Positions 12,872 through 25,900 of a DNA stretch of 64,000 nt are shown piece by piece. The notes under the pieces were generated by a model. The model was not told where the DNA came from. It saw only the letters and a program-made list of their open reading frames with translations, and searched no databases. The position numbers were made by a program, and so were the translations under genes. The DNA is taken from positions 48,084,882 through 48,148,881 of the forward strand of contig NC_081824.1 in the NCBI RefSeq assembly GCF_030867095.1, written 5' to 3'. Every line of letters begins with the position of its first letter. Position 1 is the first letter of the stretch. Source of the stretch: Alligator mississippiensis (Eukaryota; Chordata; Crocodylia; Alligatoridae).

Positions 12872-15700
12872 TTCATAGATTCATAGATGCTAGAGTCATA
12901 AGGGACCTCAACAAATCATCGAGTCCCACCCCCTGTCTAGGCAGGTAAGAGAGTGCTGGGTTCAGATGACCCCAGGCAGATGCCTATCCAGCCTTCTCTT
13001 AAAGACCCCCAAAGCAGGGGAGAGCACCACCTCCCTTGGAAGCCCATTCCAAATTTTGGCCACCCTTACCATGAAGAAGTTTTTCCTGTTATCCAGCCTA
13101 AATCTGGTCTCTGTCAGTTTGTCACTATTGTTCCTTGTTACCCCAAGAGGTGCCCTGGTGAACAGAACCTTGCTGTGTCCCCCTAATGAATTTGTAGGAG
13201 GCCACAAGGTCACCTCTCAGCCTTCTCTTGAAAAGGCTGAAGAGGTCCAGGTCCCTCAGTCTCTCCCCATAAGGTTTGTCCTGTAAGCCCCTAACCATAT
13301 GAGTGGCCCTCCTCTGGACCCTCTTGAGTCTATCAACATCCTTTCTGAAGTATGGTGCCCAAAACTGGGCGCAGTACTCCAACTGTGGTCTGACCAATGC
13401 CGCATAGAGAGGAAGTATTACCTCCTTGGATCCATTTGTCATGCATCTGCTGATGCGTGATAAAGTGCGGTTAGCTTTGCTGATGATTTCGTCACACTGA
13501 CGACTCCTGTTCATCTTGGAGTCCACTATGACTCTGAGATCCCTTTCCACTTCTGTACTGCTGAGAGGGTCACTTCCCAGCCAGTAGGTGTGCTGGATAT
13601 TTTTGCACCCTAGGTGCAGCACTCTGCACTTGTCCTTGTTGTACTACATCCTATTGTGTAAGTGCCCACTTTTCTAACCTGTCCAGATCTGCCTGCAATT
13701 GTTCCCTACCCTCCGGAGTGTGCACTTCACCCCACAATTTAGTATCATCCACAAACCTGGACAGAGCACACTTCACACCTACATCCAAGTTACTGATGAA
13801 GATATTGAAGAGTACAGGTCCAAGGACTGAACCCTGTGGGACCCCACTACCCACATCCTTCTAGGGTGATACCGTCCTGTCTACTACCACTCTCTGGGTG
13901 CGACTGCTAAGCCAATTTGCCACCCACCAGACTGTGTAAATATATGTGTCACAGCCTCTTAATTTATTTATGGGAATGGGATGAGATACTGTATTGAAAG
14001 CCTTGCTAAAATCCAAGAAAATGACATCCACCTCTACTCCTGCATCTAAGCATTTTGTATCCCTGTCATAGAATGAAACCAGATTGGTCAGGCATGATTT
14101 ACCTGCTACAAATCCATGCTGGTTTCCTTCCTGCATTATTTTTCCCACTGGACTCCCACAAATATGATCCTTCATAATCTTTTCAAAGACCTTTCCAAGG
14201 ATGGACGTGAGATTGACTGGCCTATAATTACTTGGATCCTCTTTCCTCCAGGGCCAGTGTGGAAAATAGGGACCACACTGGCCCTTTTCCAGTCCTCTGG
14301 GACCTGACCCAAGTGCCACGAGTGCTCAAAGAGCCATGCCAGTGGTTCTGCTATGACACCGGCCAATTCCTTCAGTACTCTCAGATGCAGCTCATCCGGG
14401 CCTGCTGACTAAAACAGATCCAGTCCATCCAAGTGACTCTGAACCAAGTCAGCGTTGACAGCTGGTAGGCTGGTGTTCCTCTCATGTCTGTCTAAGAGCC
14501 CATTAAGAGACTTATCTTGAGCACTGTTCAGGAACACTGAGGCAAAAAAATCATTGAACAGCTCATCCTTGTCTCCCCTGTCTGTTACTAATTGCTCCTT
14601 CTTGTTCAGTAGGGGTCCTATGCTGCCCTGCATCTTCCTTTTACTCCCTACATACCTAAAAAAAGACTTTTTGTTGTCCTTAATTTGTGTTGCCAGCCTC
14701 AGCTCTGTAGTTGCTTTGGCTTTTCTAACTGCCTCCCTGCAAGTGCAGGCCAAGTGGGTATGCTCCGTGGTAGCTTCCCCCTGCTTCCACTGCCTATATG
14801 CCTTCTTTTTTGCCCTTAGGCTCCCCTGGATTTCCCTGTTTAGCAAGGAAGTTTTTTGGCTCCTTTCCCCCTTTTCCCTTGTACTGGGATCGTCTCTTTC
14901 TGCACCCAAAGGATCGCTTCCTTTAGGAACGACCACTCTTCCTGGACTCCCATCTTGCCAATACTCTTCTCCTGCAGTGCGTCGTTGACTAGACTCCTAA
15001 GCACACTGAAGTTAGCCTTCCTAAAGTCAGGCACTTCCACCCTACTAGTTATCTTACCCACCCTACATCATATGGCGAGTTTGATTGATTGGTGGTCACT
15101 GTCCCCAAGGTGACCATGAATCTGCAGCTCCCCTACCAGGTCATCCCCTGTAACCAACACCAAGTTCAGTAAGGCATTCCCCCTAGTGGGACTGTATACC
15201 TCCTACATTAGGTGAAGGTCCTGAACACAGGTTAAGAACCTACATGAATGGTTAGATTTGGCTGACTACCCCGCCCCAGCAAATGTCAGGGTAGTTTAGG
15301 TCCCCCATGACAACCATGTCCCTAGGCTGTACAGCCTCTGAGAGCTGCCTCAAGAATCCCAAGTCTGGCTTTTCCTTTTGTTGTGGTGGTGTGTAGCAGA
15401 ACCCCACCACCAAGTCCCTTTTCTCTTGACCACCATGTATCCTAACCCACAATGCCTCAACTTTCTCCTCCTCTGATCCCATTTTGATTTGGGTAGATGT
15501 ATAATGCTCCTTTTCATAGAGAGCAACCCCACTCCCTTTCCTCCCTACTCTGTCCCTTCTGTACAACCTGTAGTCCGCAACATGTACCACCCAGTCATGG
15601 GTAGGGTCCCACCAGGTTTCCATTAGCCCCACTAAATCAAAGTTATTGTCTGTGCCATTCATGGACCATGCTTTCTTGCAGATCACTGTGACCTGGCTCC
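12872..15700 (-). mobile_element. CR1 LINE, 5-prime truncated within the endonuclease
   Basis: A second large minus-strand CR1, less decayed than the 7-kb copy. Endonuclease at 15686-15252 (LVGLMETWWDPTHDW, MVVMGDLNYPDICW), linker and RT N-terminus at 15061-14409, RT body at 14319-13651 and post-RT region at 13622-12962. The catalytic box is preserved as FVDD in [12 protein letters not shown] near 13755. The 3-prime tail at 12872 is TTCATAGATTCATAGATGCTAG on the plus strand. A stop codon precedes the glutamine-rich thumb segment, and frameshifts split the remaining frames, so it is not autonomous. Confidence 0.93.
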
Positions 15701-18477
15701 TGATTCAGTGTTCAAACACCTCAGAGGATGCCTGGCCATACTAATGGGCTGTGTAGAAGAAGAAAAAGAATTATCACTGGACTCACAACATATTGAGCAC
15801 CGCTGCTCTTCTCCTGCCTTCTTGCTGATACTGGCTTCTGATGGGGAAGAGCTTAGGTGTGCACAAGACGGAGCTCTGAGGTATTATTTCAGACTGGGGA
15901 ATTTGGCAAGGGAAGGGAAATGAGGTAAAGTCACAGTGAGGTTGGAGACTTTGTGAAGTTTTTGCTGTTGGGAATATGTATCAAGCTATAAATAAGCACA
16001 ACTCCACACCTTAGCTTTCATCACTCACTTAAATCAAACCCCGTTTATTTTGCCTATGCTTTATCCACTATTCATCCATACACAAATTTTATCATCCAAA
16101 CTTTGCATATACCTGCCACTGAAGACACATTCCTATCTTGCTCCATGTAAGCTCCAAACCAAGCAATTTACCTCCAGCCCATCCCAACAGTCTGATTGTT
16201 TTCTTAGATTCCAGTTCTTTCCCAACAGGCAAGTCCCCTCCCTCTGTACCAGCACTCAGCTGCTGCTGCAGTCAGTCAAAAAGGTTCTGAGTACTGAACA
16301 GGTAATCTCCCCCAGCACTTGATGCTGATTTTGTTGCTCTCAGCAGTTTCTCAAGAGACCACAGACCCGTAGATGATGATTACCTGGACTCCAGCTTTAC
16401 CCTCCTTCACAGTTACGCTCCTGACTGTGCTGTACAGGCATTTGTTAAGACACATTTGTTCATGCAAAGCAGCTGGTTCTCATTAGTAAATGGGTCTGTG
16501 GACTACCTCAATAGTATATAAACATGTGATCTGACTAATCAATAATTTGTAATATTGATGAGAGAAATATTTGATCTTTTCTTAATGCTATGCATAGAAC
16601 TTTCCTTTTTTTTCCTTGTAGATTAACACAAGGTTGATAGATGACTGCACAGCTTTCAGGCACAATCTATTTTTTGGGGATTTGACACACTTTTCTCAAA
16701 AGAAGCAGCACAAAGTTTCCTTCCAAGTGTACAGAGAGTTGTTTAGTGCCTTGTAGGTCAGACCCTTATCTAACAGTTCCCATCAAACACAAAAAGTCAG
16801 GAACAGCAAATGCAAACTTCTGGTGTCAATGTTAATTTTATTTATGACTAGTTGTCTCCAGAGACACAAGTACATTGGGTGAATATCAGTCACAGCAGAC
16901 TTAGAAATGTGTCCCTTTTGATACAATTATCAAGTAATGTAAATAACTGCAAACTTAGATCTTGGTATAACTGGTTTTGAGAAATGAAAAACAGATTCCA
17001 CTGAAACAAACCCTTCTGCATACAGACCTTATTTTTCTCCCTTACTAATAACAATGAAGGAAGAATGAAAGCCCTCATGCACTAAAATTCAATGTAGCTT
17101 TAGGACATTTTTTGGCTTGGCCTGTGTCTAAAGTAAATGATAGGCATTTGTGTTAAGTAATATCTTTGAAAGATATGTCAACATGAATGTGACGCACGGT
17201 TACACAAAGATACCAAGTAGTCTGCTATTGGCTTCTTAACCAACTAGAACAAAGGCACTTAATGTTGAATCTCACCTGATTGCTTTGTTGCATTGTGTTT
17301 TTCTAAAAAAAGGAGAAGGCCCATTATATTTGGAAACTACACCAGTTCTAGGAATCCTGAGATAGGTGTTAGGCCAGAGGGCTGAGTACCTCTTATGGTA
17401 ATTCCTAATCATTTATAGTGCTCTTAAAACCTACCCCTATGCTGTTTTGTATCAAATAATTAGCACACCTAGTTCCATCAGAGAAGTTTGTCGGACTTTC
17501 CAGCCCTTTATGCTTTAAAACACTCTGCTGCTTTCCACCCCAATTTTTTCTCACCTCACTCAAAATCTCACATTGTAATCACTACACTCCCATCGGGGGC
17601 AGATCTGGGGGTGGAGAGGGTGCACTGGTGCAGTTGCACCCCGATTTGATTCCTGCTCCACCCAGTGTTAAATCCAACTTCCTGGAAGTGGCAGCAGCAT
17701 TTCTGTTCAGGCAGTTGTAAGTGGAGTTCATGGCTCATTAAATTATAACTGATTCCTTCATTCCACAGGTGTTAATGCCCCTTTCTCCTTTCAGTGGTCC
17801 TGATGTTCCACTAAACAATCTAGCTATCTGTTAGCTGCTCCTAGTAAGGTAGCTCCTATTTCACAGCCCTGCAGACTGTTTTTAAATGCATTCCATAAAA
17901 TTGTATTTGTTTTTGCTTTGATCTTAAGATGGATAATATAGCCCTGGGCCCGTGGCATATTAATAAAGCTTCTAGTTTCTTTTTACCTGTAGAAAAATAG
18001 GTTTTGTGTTATAAGTAATGATGTGCCACACCATCTACATCCTGCTTTTCAAAACCCTAGTTCCACCCATGCCTCCCACCCAAGGGAAGATGGACCTGAA
18101 TAAGGGCATTCAGATGTGCCTCAGAGCTTGTCCAACATCTTTCCCAACCATACAGTTTGTCCAATTAAACATACCACAAAGAAACTCCCTTGCCTGTCAT
18201 TCCTTTCTTAGCCATTATCAAGTCCAATGGAGAAAAGGAGGGGGCAGGGGAGTGGGGAAGGAGGAAAGGGAAGAGGGCTTTTTAGAGTTTGCTTGCAGTC
18301 ACAAGGGAAATGCATTAAATAGTCCCACCTTAACCCACTATGTGCAATTCCCTTAAAGCCAAACCATCACTTAAACTAGCAGCAGAGCACAATTTCCAGA
18401 GAGATCTAGGATGAGTGGAAATAACAAGGTATTCAAACCTTGTGATGTGTAAATTACTCTGATAGAGCTATTTGGAG
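15701..18477. other. Intergenic, nothing firmly recognised
   Basis: About 2.8 kb with no supported exon. A G-rich segment near 17595-17660 (gggcagatctgggggtggagagggtgcactggtgcagttgcacccc) resembles a repeat edge, but I cannot assign a family. Confidence 0.45.
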
Positions 18478-19262
18478 TCATAGTATCATAGTAGCTAGGG
18501 TCAGGAGGGACCTGATCAGATCATCTAGCCTGACCCCCTGCCACAGGCAGGAATGAATGCTGGCTTCACAAGACCCCAGACAGGTGATCATCTAACCTCT
18601 TTTTTAAGTTGCCCAAGGTAGGGGCGAGGACCACTTCCCTGGGAAGCTGGTTCCAGATTCTGGCCACCCTAACTGTAAAATATTGCCTTCTGATCTCTAA
18701 TCTAAACCTATTCTCCATCAGCTTATTACTATTGTTCCTTGTCACCCCAGGTGGTGCTGGGGAGAATAGGGCTCTTCCTATTTGCTGATGATCTCCCTGA
18801 TGAATTTGTAGGCAGCCACCAGGTTCCCCCTCAGCCTCCTCTTGCCGAGCCTGAATAGGTTCAGGTCCCTCAGTCCCTCCTCATACGGCCTGTCCTGCTG
18901 CCCTCCCACCAAATGGGTGGCCCTCCTCTGAACCCTCTCCAGGCTGGCCACATCCTTTTTAAAGTGCGGTGCCCAGTACTGGATGCAGTACTTCTGCTGC
19001 AACCTGACCAATGTTGCATAGGGGGGACCGGCTTGAGATGCATCTTTGGATGCATGACAAGGTATGGCTGGCCTTGCTGGCTGCGGTCTGGCATTGGTGG
19101 CTTATGTTCATCTTGGAGTCAATAGTGACTCCAAGATCCCTTTCCGCCTCTGTGCTTTCAAGAAGGGAATTCCCCAGCCTGTATGTATGCTATGGATCTC
19201 TTCTCTCAAGGTGCAGCACCCTGCATTTGTCTACGTTAAAGGATTCATGTCCTGCAGTTGTT
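18478..19262 (-). mobile_element. CR1 LINE fragment (post-RT region and 3-prime end)
   Basis: A minus-strand, 5-prime truncated CR1. The frame at 19011-18778 reads QLEYC-like text as [17 protein letters not shown], then [14 protein letters not shown] and EEGLRDLNLFRLGKRRLRG, which is the conserved post-RT module. The plus-strand start has the tail repeat CATAGTATCATAGTAG. The subfamily differs from the 7-kb and 12.9-kb copies in tail and wording. Confidence 0.88.
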
Positions 19263-19534
19263 GGACTTTTTTCACAAATGGTCTACATCACAAGCAGGAT
19301 GCAAACTATTTTTTTTAAGAATTAAGGACCACATTTAGCAACACCATTTCAAAATCATCTTATAATTCTGTATTCAGATTAAAGTGCAGTTCTACTTTGC
19401 AAAGGCAGAAAATAGTATGTAGAAATTGGAACACTTGATTAAACCAAATCATTCTCAGGTGCAAGAGTAGGGTCTAGGTTGAAAGGAAGGATGGAAGGAA
19501 GAAGGAAAGTGGTTGGAGTATTTCTTGGCTGGAG

Positions 19535-19705
19535 AACATTGAAGGCCTGGTGTCATGTCCTTGTTCTGCCACAGGAGTTCTGGAACACCTTTAGCAAACC
19601 ATTTTGTGGTCTTGTAATTCCTAATTTGTAAAATGAGGGTAAAAGCACTCCCCTACCCAGCATGAGCATACATATTAAAACTGTGAGGTCTTCAGTTACT
19701 ATGTT
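19535..19705 (+). repeat. MIR-like SINE fragment
   Basis: Contains the MIR-family logic of a gap-ridden copy: ccttgttctgccacaggagt followed by cctaatttgtaaaatgagggtaaaag, corresponding to the conserved core and its TTTGTAAAATGGGGATAA-like segment. Highly diverged, so boundaries are approximate. Confidence 0.45.
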
Positions 19706-19719
19706 AATGGTGACTCTGT

Positions 19720-19982
19720 GGGTGTATCTACACATGTAATTAATGTGACTGAATAAATTCTGGTGCAATTTGAGTCAGAGTAAACTAATCCATCACTGTC
19801 TACACATGCACTTACGTGCAGTAATTTACTCCACTGTTGGATAGTACTTGTGTCTGATGGGACTGTCAGACAGTGCAGTAAATTGGTCTACATCGGCCTA
19901 ATTGATGCGCATGTATAGATGGTGACGCTTTATTGCACAGCAAGTGCCTACTGTGCAGTAAAATGCATGTGTAGGAGTGCCC
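19720..19982. mobile_element. MITE, 3-bp TSD family (copy A)
   Basis: A non-coding palindromic element with ends GGGTGTATCTACACATG and, on the opposite strand, GGGCACTCCTACACATG. It is flanked by TGT at 19717-19719 and TGT at 19983-19985, consistent with a 3-bp target-site duplication. The internal sequence is rich in gtgcagtaa and tactgtgcagtaaa words shared with copies at 40018, 54317 and 60426. The 3-bp duplication and GGGC-type ends suggest a PIF/Harbinger-like origin (inference). Confidence 0.6.
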
Positions 19983-19985
19983 TGT

Positions 19986-21349
19986 TATACCTAAAATAGG
20001 TAGAGAACTAGGTTGTGAGAGTCTCCCCTTTAAATGCTGTATAAACTAAAAGTTGTGAAACATTTATGCAGCTGTAAGACACAGTTTAATTATACACAAG
20101 ACAATTTGCTACAGCAACAGAGAGACTTACGCGTGTGAGGAAAAGGCACAGAGCATGTAGCACAAGAAAAGGAACCGTGCAGTATAGGCATGTTCAATAA
20201 AGCTTAGAAAGCAGTTCAATGCCTCAGTACTTTGATCCATGGAGCATTTAGCCCATGAGAAATGTTTTTGTTTCTAACTGCACTGCATCTCTGCTTCTTT
20301 CGTTTACTAATAATAGCCTTCTAACTCTACTATGAATCTTAAAACTATTTTCTGCCACCTTCAATAAGGTTATAAAGGATTTATGCCATGACCTTCTCAG
20401 GTGAATGTAACCCCAACAAGTATTTTCATGATGCTTCTCTGTCTACAGATTATCTTCAGAAAAATGTAAGCATTGTTCTGTTTGTCTGCCTGTGTGATGT
20501 AGTCTGTTGTGTTCCAGTTAAAGGACAACCCCTCTGCTCCTCAACTGTGTGTACTTTTTCACCCTGGATCCTCAGCCATGTGGGCAATTTTAAATTTAAC
20601 TGAACTACCTCAGAGTTCATTGCCAAGAATTTAGAATTAGACTATATAATGTAAATATGATGATTCTAATTTAACAATATCTATATACTTTTTCAGAGAA
20701 TATATCACTAATAAATGGAATTTTGCAAAAGTCCCAATGCAGTGTGCCATACAGTGAACCAGATCATTAGGAGCTTGGCCGTGTCCTGTTCCAATGTGCT
20801 GATCATACTGTTTAAATACAGGAAAATTTAGTACAGAAAATGTTGAGTGGACTACTTGATACTACAAGCCTGCAGATCTGCAGGCTGTGAGACACGATCT
20901 TTAATTAAACTTAGCCTAGAAAATTTCATATTTCTAGCCCTGATGAAAAATCAAAATAAAAAGTACACTGATATATTAGGATGGTAGTTGTTATGGACTG
21001 GAGGGAAGCTTTCTGAGTTAGTCTACAATGAGAGAGGTGACTGCTACAATATGAAGTATATGTAGGCGCATACCAAATATACATCATAAAAAACCACTAT
21101 GGATCCTTGTGTTTCCAAACTGTAGCATAAATTTTGAAACATTCTGTAAGTATATATTATCCTGCTCTTGTAAATGTCTCTAAACTCCACCCTTATGACA
21201 GGATTGTTTCCATAGTAACTAAAGTATTTAAAAGTGGAAAAGGCAGAGGCAATCTAAAGAGATGAAGTCAAGCAAATAAAAAACAAATGATCAAACTGAA
21301 CCTGTTTGACAGACACCAAATATGTCATGGAATGGGGTACTATTAAGTT
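19986..21349. other. Intergenic region downstream of GCM1
   Basis: No exon or confident repeat recognised. The (TGTCTG) phrase near 20478-20500 and AT-rich stretches are low-information. Confidence 0.4.
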
Positions 21350-21355
21350 TTTATT
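21350..21355 (-). terminator. GCM1: Candidate GCM1 polyadenylation signal
   Basis: TTTATT on the plus strand gives AATAAA on the coding strand, about 815 nt beyond the GCM1 stop codon. I see no other canonical AATAAA between the stop and this site. If used, it predicts a 3-prime UTR of roughly 0.8 kb that includes the repeat at 21685-22016. Confidence 0.4.
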
Positions 21356-21684
21356 ACCATTTGTTTTGTAATACTCTCCTCCCTGACTCATGCCAATAAA
21401 ATCTTTACTGCATGGCACACTATAACATATCATTTGGAGAATTGCTTGTTTAGAATAGGGAGGGGAGATGGGTTGAAATGATGAAGTCTGTGTTTAGACC
21501 CCTAAGTTCTGGGGTGTTTAAACAGGGGAGGGGATGGAATAGGGGAAAGATGTACTAAAGGGCTTGCTAGAGCCTTAAATGACAGAAAGAGTAGCTTAAA
21601 AGCAATAGGAGGAATCAGTAAGGCAAGCTGCATGGAAATGTCCATAAATTGGGTAGGTAACATACCCACAGGGGTGAAGTAGCG

Positions 21685-22016
21685 CAGGGGTGGCCAACCT
21701 GTGTGCCACATACGGCTTGGGCAGCCTTTTGGTGTGGCACACAGCAGACTTGGGAGAGTTCAGGCAGCAGAAAACAGGGCAGTTGAGTGGGCAGGAAGAA
21801 GAAAGCAAAGATCAGGCAGGGATCACAGGGCAGAGACAGAAAGCAGGGGAAGGGGATTGGAGTGTCACAGGGCATGGGCAGAAATCTGCTTTGGCAGGGG
21901 AAGGGGATTGGAACGGCACTTAGAGATGTGAGGCAAATTTGTGGCATGTCTGCCCAAGAGATTGTCCCCCAGTGGAGTAGGGGATAAACTGAACTATGTT
22001 TTGGCTCCCCTGCCCT
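21685..22016. mobile_element. hAT-like repeat in the predicted GCM1 3-prime UTR
   Basis: Begins with CAGGGGTGGCCAACCTG, a common hAT-type terminus, and ends near GGCTCCCCTGCCCTG, which is only loosely complementary. The interior has two copies of the phrase aggggaaggggattgga. No 8-bp target duplication could be found, so the right boundary and family are uncertain. Confidence 0.4.
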
Positions 22017-22169
22017 GGTGTACAAAGATGTACAAGGGAGCTGTACCCCTTCATCCCACTTCCTGCAATATACCAATGCAGAGGGGGCACAAAGTGAAGG
22101 TAAAATGCTATCCAAATTAGAACAGGGAGTACAGAATCCAGCCCCGGAGGGAAGGAAACTCAAATATGA

Positions 22170-22913
22170 TCATCTCAAAGGACAGAGATTAAAAAACATT
22201 TCATTGTTGCAGTAATCCAGACTGGGGTACTTTTGCTCTTCTTCAGAGTCCCATTCAGTTCCTTTCATGGGCAGTGAATGCTGACGTACAGTGTTCATAA
22301 CAAGGTAAGGATCCTCTTGGGAGAGATGGTACAAGGAGGGAGGGATGTAGCTGCTGTTATAGTTCATGTGTGATTTTCCTTCATAAAAATCCTCTCCACA
22401 TAGGCCTATATTAGGCCTGAAGGGGTAGTAGCCAGCCTTTGTTGTATTTGGTACAGTAGGAACATGCTGTAGAGTGGATTCAATACAGTTTTGAGAAGAA
22501 AGGATTTCACGATGCAAATCAGTCAAAGGCAAAGCAGAGTCATTGCAGCATTTTTCATTGCATGGATTTCTTCCCAAAACTCTGTTTTTATTCCAACTTT
22601 GTGGCTCTTCATAGCCAACATATGTATTACAGACAGAAGGTCTAGATTGGCTTCCAGTATCACATCCTCCACTGCCAACGTCTTTGTACTTGTCATAGAG
22701 TGTGTTAGATCTTGTAACCTGAGAGTGCTCGGTAAGATATGGGGAGCTTCCAAAGCCATAGTTTTTTGCAAGAGACAAACTGGTACTTAGCATGTGCTCT
22801 TGTGGGGGTTTGTCTAGTAAGTGTCTGTTGAAATTACTGGGTGATATATAGTCTTCCTGACTGGAAAGATGTAAAGTCAGAGCTTCTTGACTCTGAATCT
22901 CATCTGCCAAAGA
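22170..22913 (-). CDS. GCM1: GCM1 exon 6 (last coding exon, C-terminal region)
   Basis: The acceptor CTTTCTTAAG precedes 22913. The 247 codons begin [21 protein letters not shown], aligning with the start of the human C-terminal region, and end NLCPLR-stop at 22170. The segment is rich in Ser, Asn, Tyr and Pro, as expected for the transactivation and PEST-like region of GCM proteins. No frameshift is present. Confidence 0.93.
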   Translation of the reverse strand, partial: SLADEIQSQEALTLHLSSQEDYISPSNFNRHLLDKPPQEHMLSTSLSLAKNYGFGSSPYLTEHSQVTRSNTLYDKYKDVGSGGCDTGSQSRPSVCNTYVGYEEPQSWNKNRVLGRNPCNEKCCNDSALPLTDLHREILSSQNCIESTLQHVPTVPNTTKAGYYPFRPNIGLCGEDFYEGKSHMNYNSSYIPPSLYHLSQEDPYLVMNTVRQHSLPMKGTEWDSEEEQKYPSLDYCNNEMFFNLCPLR

Positions 22914-25900
22914 CTTAAGAAAGAAAAATGCAGTTTAATAACATGAACAAAAAATCTACACTTAATCCAGACTGATAAATTCTGTAACTACAAATAACAG
23001 GACCCTGTTAGAGTGCCAGTACTTTTTTCCCTCCTTGTGTTATATTATTGATTTGCTTTATCATGCATAATAGTCAAGAATTGCTCTATTATTTTTCTGT
23101 AGTCAAAAGACAAGTGAAGTGAAACTAAAAGAAGTGGCATTTTCCAAGGGCTTTGAGTATAAGCTCATAGTACATATATAGAAAATTTTAATTGGAAAGG
23201 CCAAGAAACCCATCCAAACATGGTGTGTCTACCTTACTACTAGTATTTGTCCTTTCAAACAGTGGAGCAGGATTAGGTCTCCAAATGATAATCCACTGTA
23301 TAAGAAATCTAGACCTTAGTGAAAAGGGAAGGATGGTTTAGTGAACAGAGCATTAATCTTGGATCTGTGATACCTAAGTTCTTTGTTTTGTAACAGTCTT
23401 CCTACATGATCTTGGGCAAGTCACTTAGGGGTATGTCCAAAGGGACTTTGGCACTGAATACCCTAACTTCTAGCTCTCTGCTGCTTAGGGCAATGATCCT
23501 CAACTAGGGTGTCATTGCACCTTGGGGTTCTGTGAGATCCCTTAAAGGTGCTGTAGTGTGCTGTGTAATAGTATGGTTAGATGGGCAAACACCTATCTAT
23601 GATTCACAAGATAAACAACTCCTGACCAAGATAAACACAGAGATTTCAGAAACTTTATAAGATTAATTCAAAAGATTTCAAATATGAATCCATAGTGTAA
23701 AAACATTCTGACCTGTTGTGAGCTTTCTAAGTGATTTCCAACAGAAGAATTGCTCTATTATTTGTATATGATCAAGAAAATAAGTGAAAGCTAAGAGGGC
23801 TTTAAGTCTAACAAGGTTGAAAATCACTGGCTTAGTGTAAGAATTTAGCTTCTGTCTTAGCTTCCTGTACATGGGACTTGGAATACCAAACAGCTGAATG
23901 GATGAACTGCCTAACCTTGCCAATCACAGGGATAACAGAGACCTGGTAGGACTCTACCCACAATTGGACCATAGCCATAAAGGGCTACACCCTGCATAGA
24001 AGGGATTGCATAGGGAAAAAATGTGGTGGTGTAGTTCTATATGTAAAGGAGCAGTACACCTCCTTGGAAACCAAAATTGGTACTAAGGAAGGGCGACTTG
24101 AGACCCTCTGGGTCAAGATATGGGGGGGCGGGAATGCAGCAAAAGGGAGCTAACTGTAGGAATATATTACAGACCTCCGAATCAAGTTGAGGAGCTAGAT
24201 CTGGAAATCTCCAGAGAACTGGAAGAGGCTGCAAAAGCACAAGACATGGTTCACATGAGTAATTTTAAACTACCCAGACATCTCCTGGGAAGAGCCCTCA
24301 GCCAGATCTAACTGGTTGCATATATTCCTTGTATCAATGAGCTCTACCTGTCTCAGGATGTACTCAGGCTGATCAGAGCAAATGTGCTCCTAAATTTAGT
24401 TTTGGCCAAGGGAGATGACCTGGTGAGTGATCTGAGGATAGAGGGTAACCTAGGTAACAGTGACCATGACACTATCACTTTCACTGTCCATAGTAGGGCT
24501 GGGAAATCTGTCAGTAAGGTACAAATTCTTCATAGATTTCATAGATTTCATAGACATTCGGGCTGGAAGGGGCACCGAAGGATCATCGAGTCCAGCCTCC
24601 TGCCCCAGGGGCAGGAAGTCAGCAGGGATCATAGGATCCCAGCAAGATAAGCATACAAATGTGTCTTGAAGGCGTTCAAAGTGGGTGCTTGAACCACCTC
24701 CGGCGGCAGTCTATTCCAAACCTTGGAGGCTCGGACAGTGAAGAAGCTCTTCCTTATGTCCAGCCTGAATTGGTCGCGGTGGAGTTTGTGACCATTCGAT
24801 CTTGTCATCCCTTGGGGCGCTCTGGTGAACAGACATTCCCCCAGATCCTGGTGAACACCCCTGATAAACTTATAGGTGGCCATCAGATCGCCCCTGAGCC
24901 TGCGCTTTTCCAGGCTGAAGAGTCTCACAGCTCTCAGCCTGTCATCGTAAGGTCTGTTTTCCTGACCTCTGATCATGTGCGTGGCTCTCCTCTGTGCTCT
25001 CTCAAGCTTCTCCACATCCTTTTTGAATTGTGGAGCCCAAAACTGAATGCAATACTCCAGCTGCAGCCTCACCAAGGCCGAGTACAATGGGACAATGACG
25101 TCCTGGGATTTGCTTGAGAAGCATCTATGGATGCAAGCCAGCGTTTGCGTCTTGACTTTAAAAAAGCTGACTTCAATAAGCTAAGGGCTTTTGTGAATAA
25201 TGCCCTATGGGATTGTGGACTGGAGGGAAAGAGTGTGCATGAACAGCTGTTGTTTCTGAAGGACACGATCCTCGGTGCACAGAAGTTGTCCAAACCTGTA
25301 TGCAAAAAAGGTGGCACAGGGGCCGGGAGGCGATCTCGGCTCAATAGGGAAGTCACAGATATTCTGAAAAAGAAAAGGGAGGCTTACGAATGATGGAAGC
25401 TAGGAATTGGCCCCAAGGAGAACTACATACCATTGGCCCACACCTGTAGGGGGCAGATTAGAAAAGCAAAGGCAGTGCCCAAATTCAGGTTAGCAACTGA
25501 AATCAAGGACAATAAGAAGGCCTTCTGTATGTAGGTAACAGGAGGAAAACCAGTGGAAACGTGGGGCCACTGCTTAATGCATCTGGACATCTGATCATTG
25601 ACACAAAGGAGAAAACAACTCCTGAACAAGTACTTTGCATCAGTATTCCATCAATCTAAGAGTGGTAGCCTGCTGAATGCAAATATGACACAAAATATTC
25701 ACAGTAGGGATGATCACCCACCAACAGTCAGTGTTGAGCTGGTGAAAGAACAGCTATAGAGGCTGGATAGCTATAAGTCAGCAGGATCACATGAACTCCA
25801 TCTGAGAGTGCTGAAAGAAGTAGCTGAAGTGATCACAGGCCCACTGGCAAAACTCTCTGAGAATTCGTGGTGCTCAGGAGAGGTCCCAGAAGACTGGAAG

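Noticed and set aside
21615..22163. 182-codon minus-strand frame next to GCM1
   Set aside because: It sits in the predicted 3-prime UTR and repeat, has no motifs, and overlaps shadow frames on the other strand.
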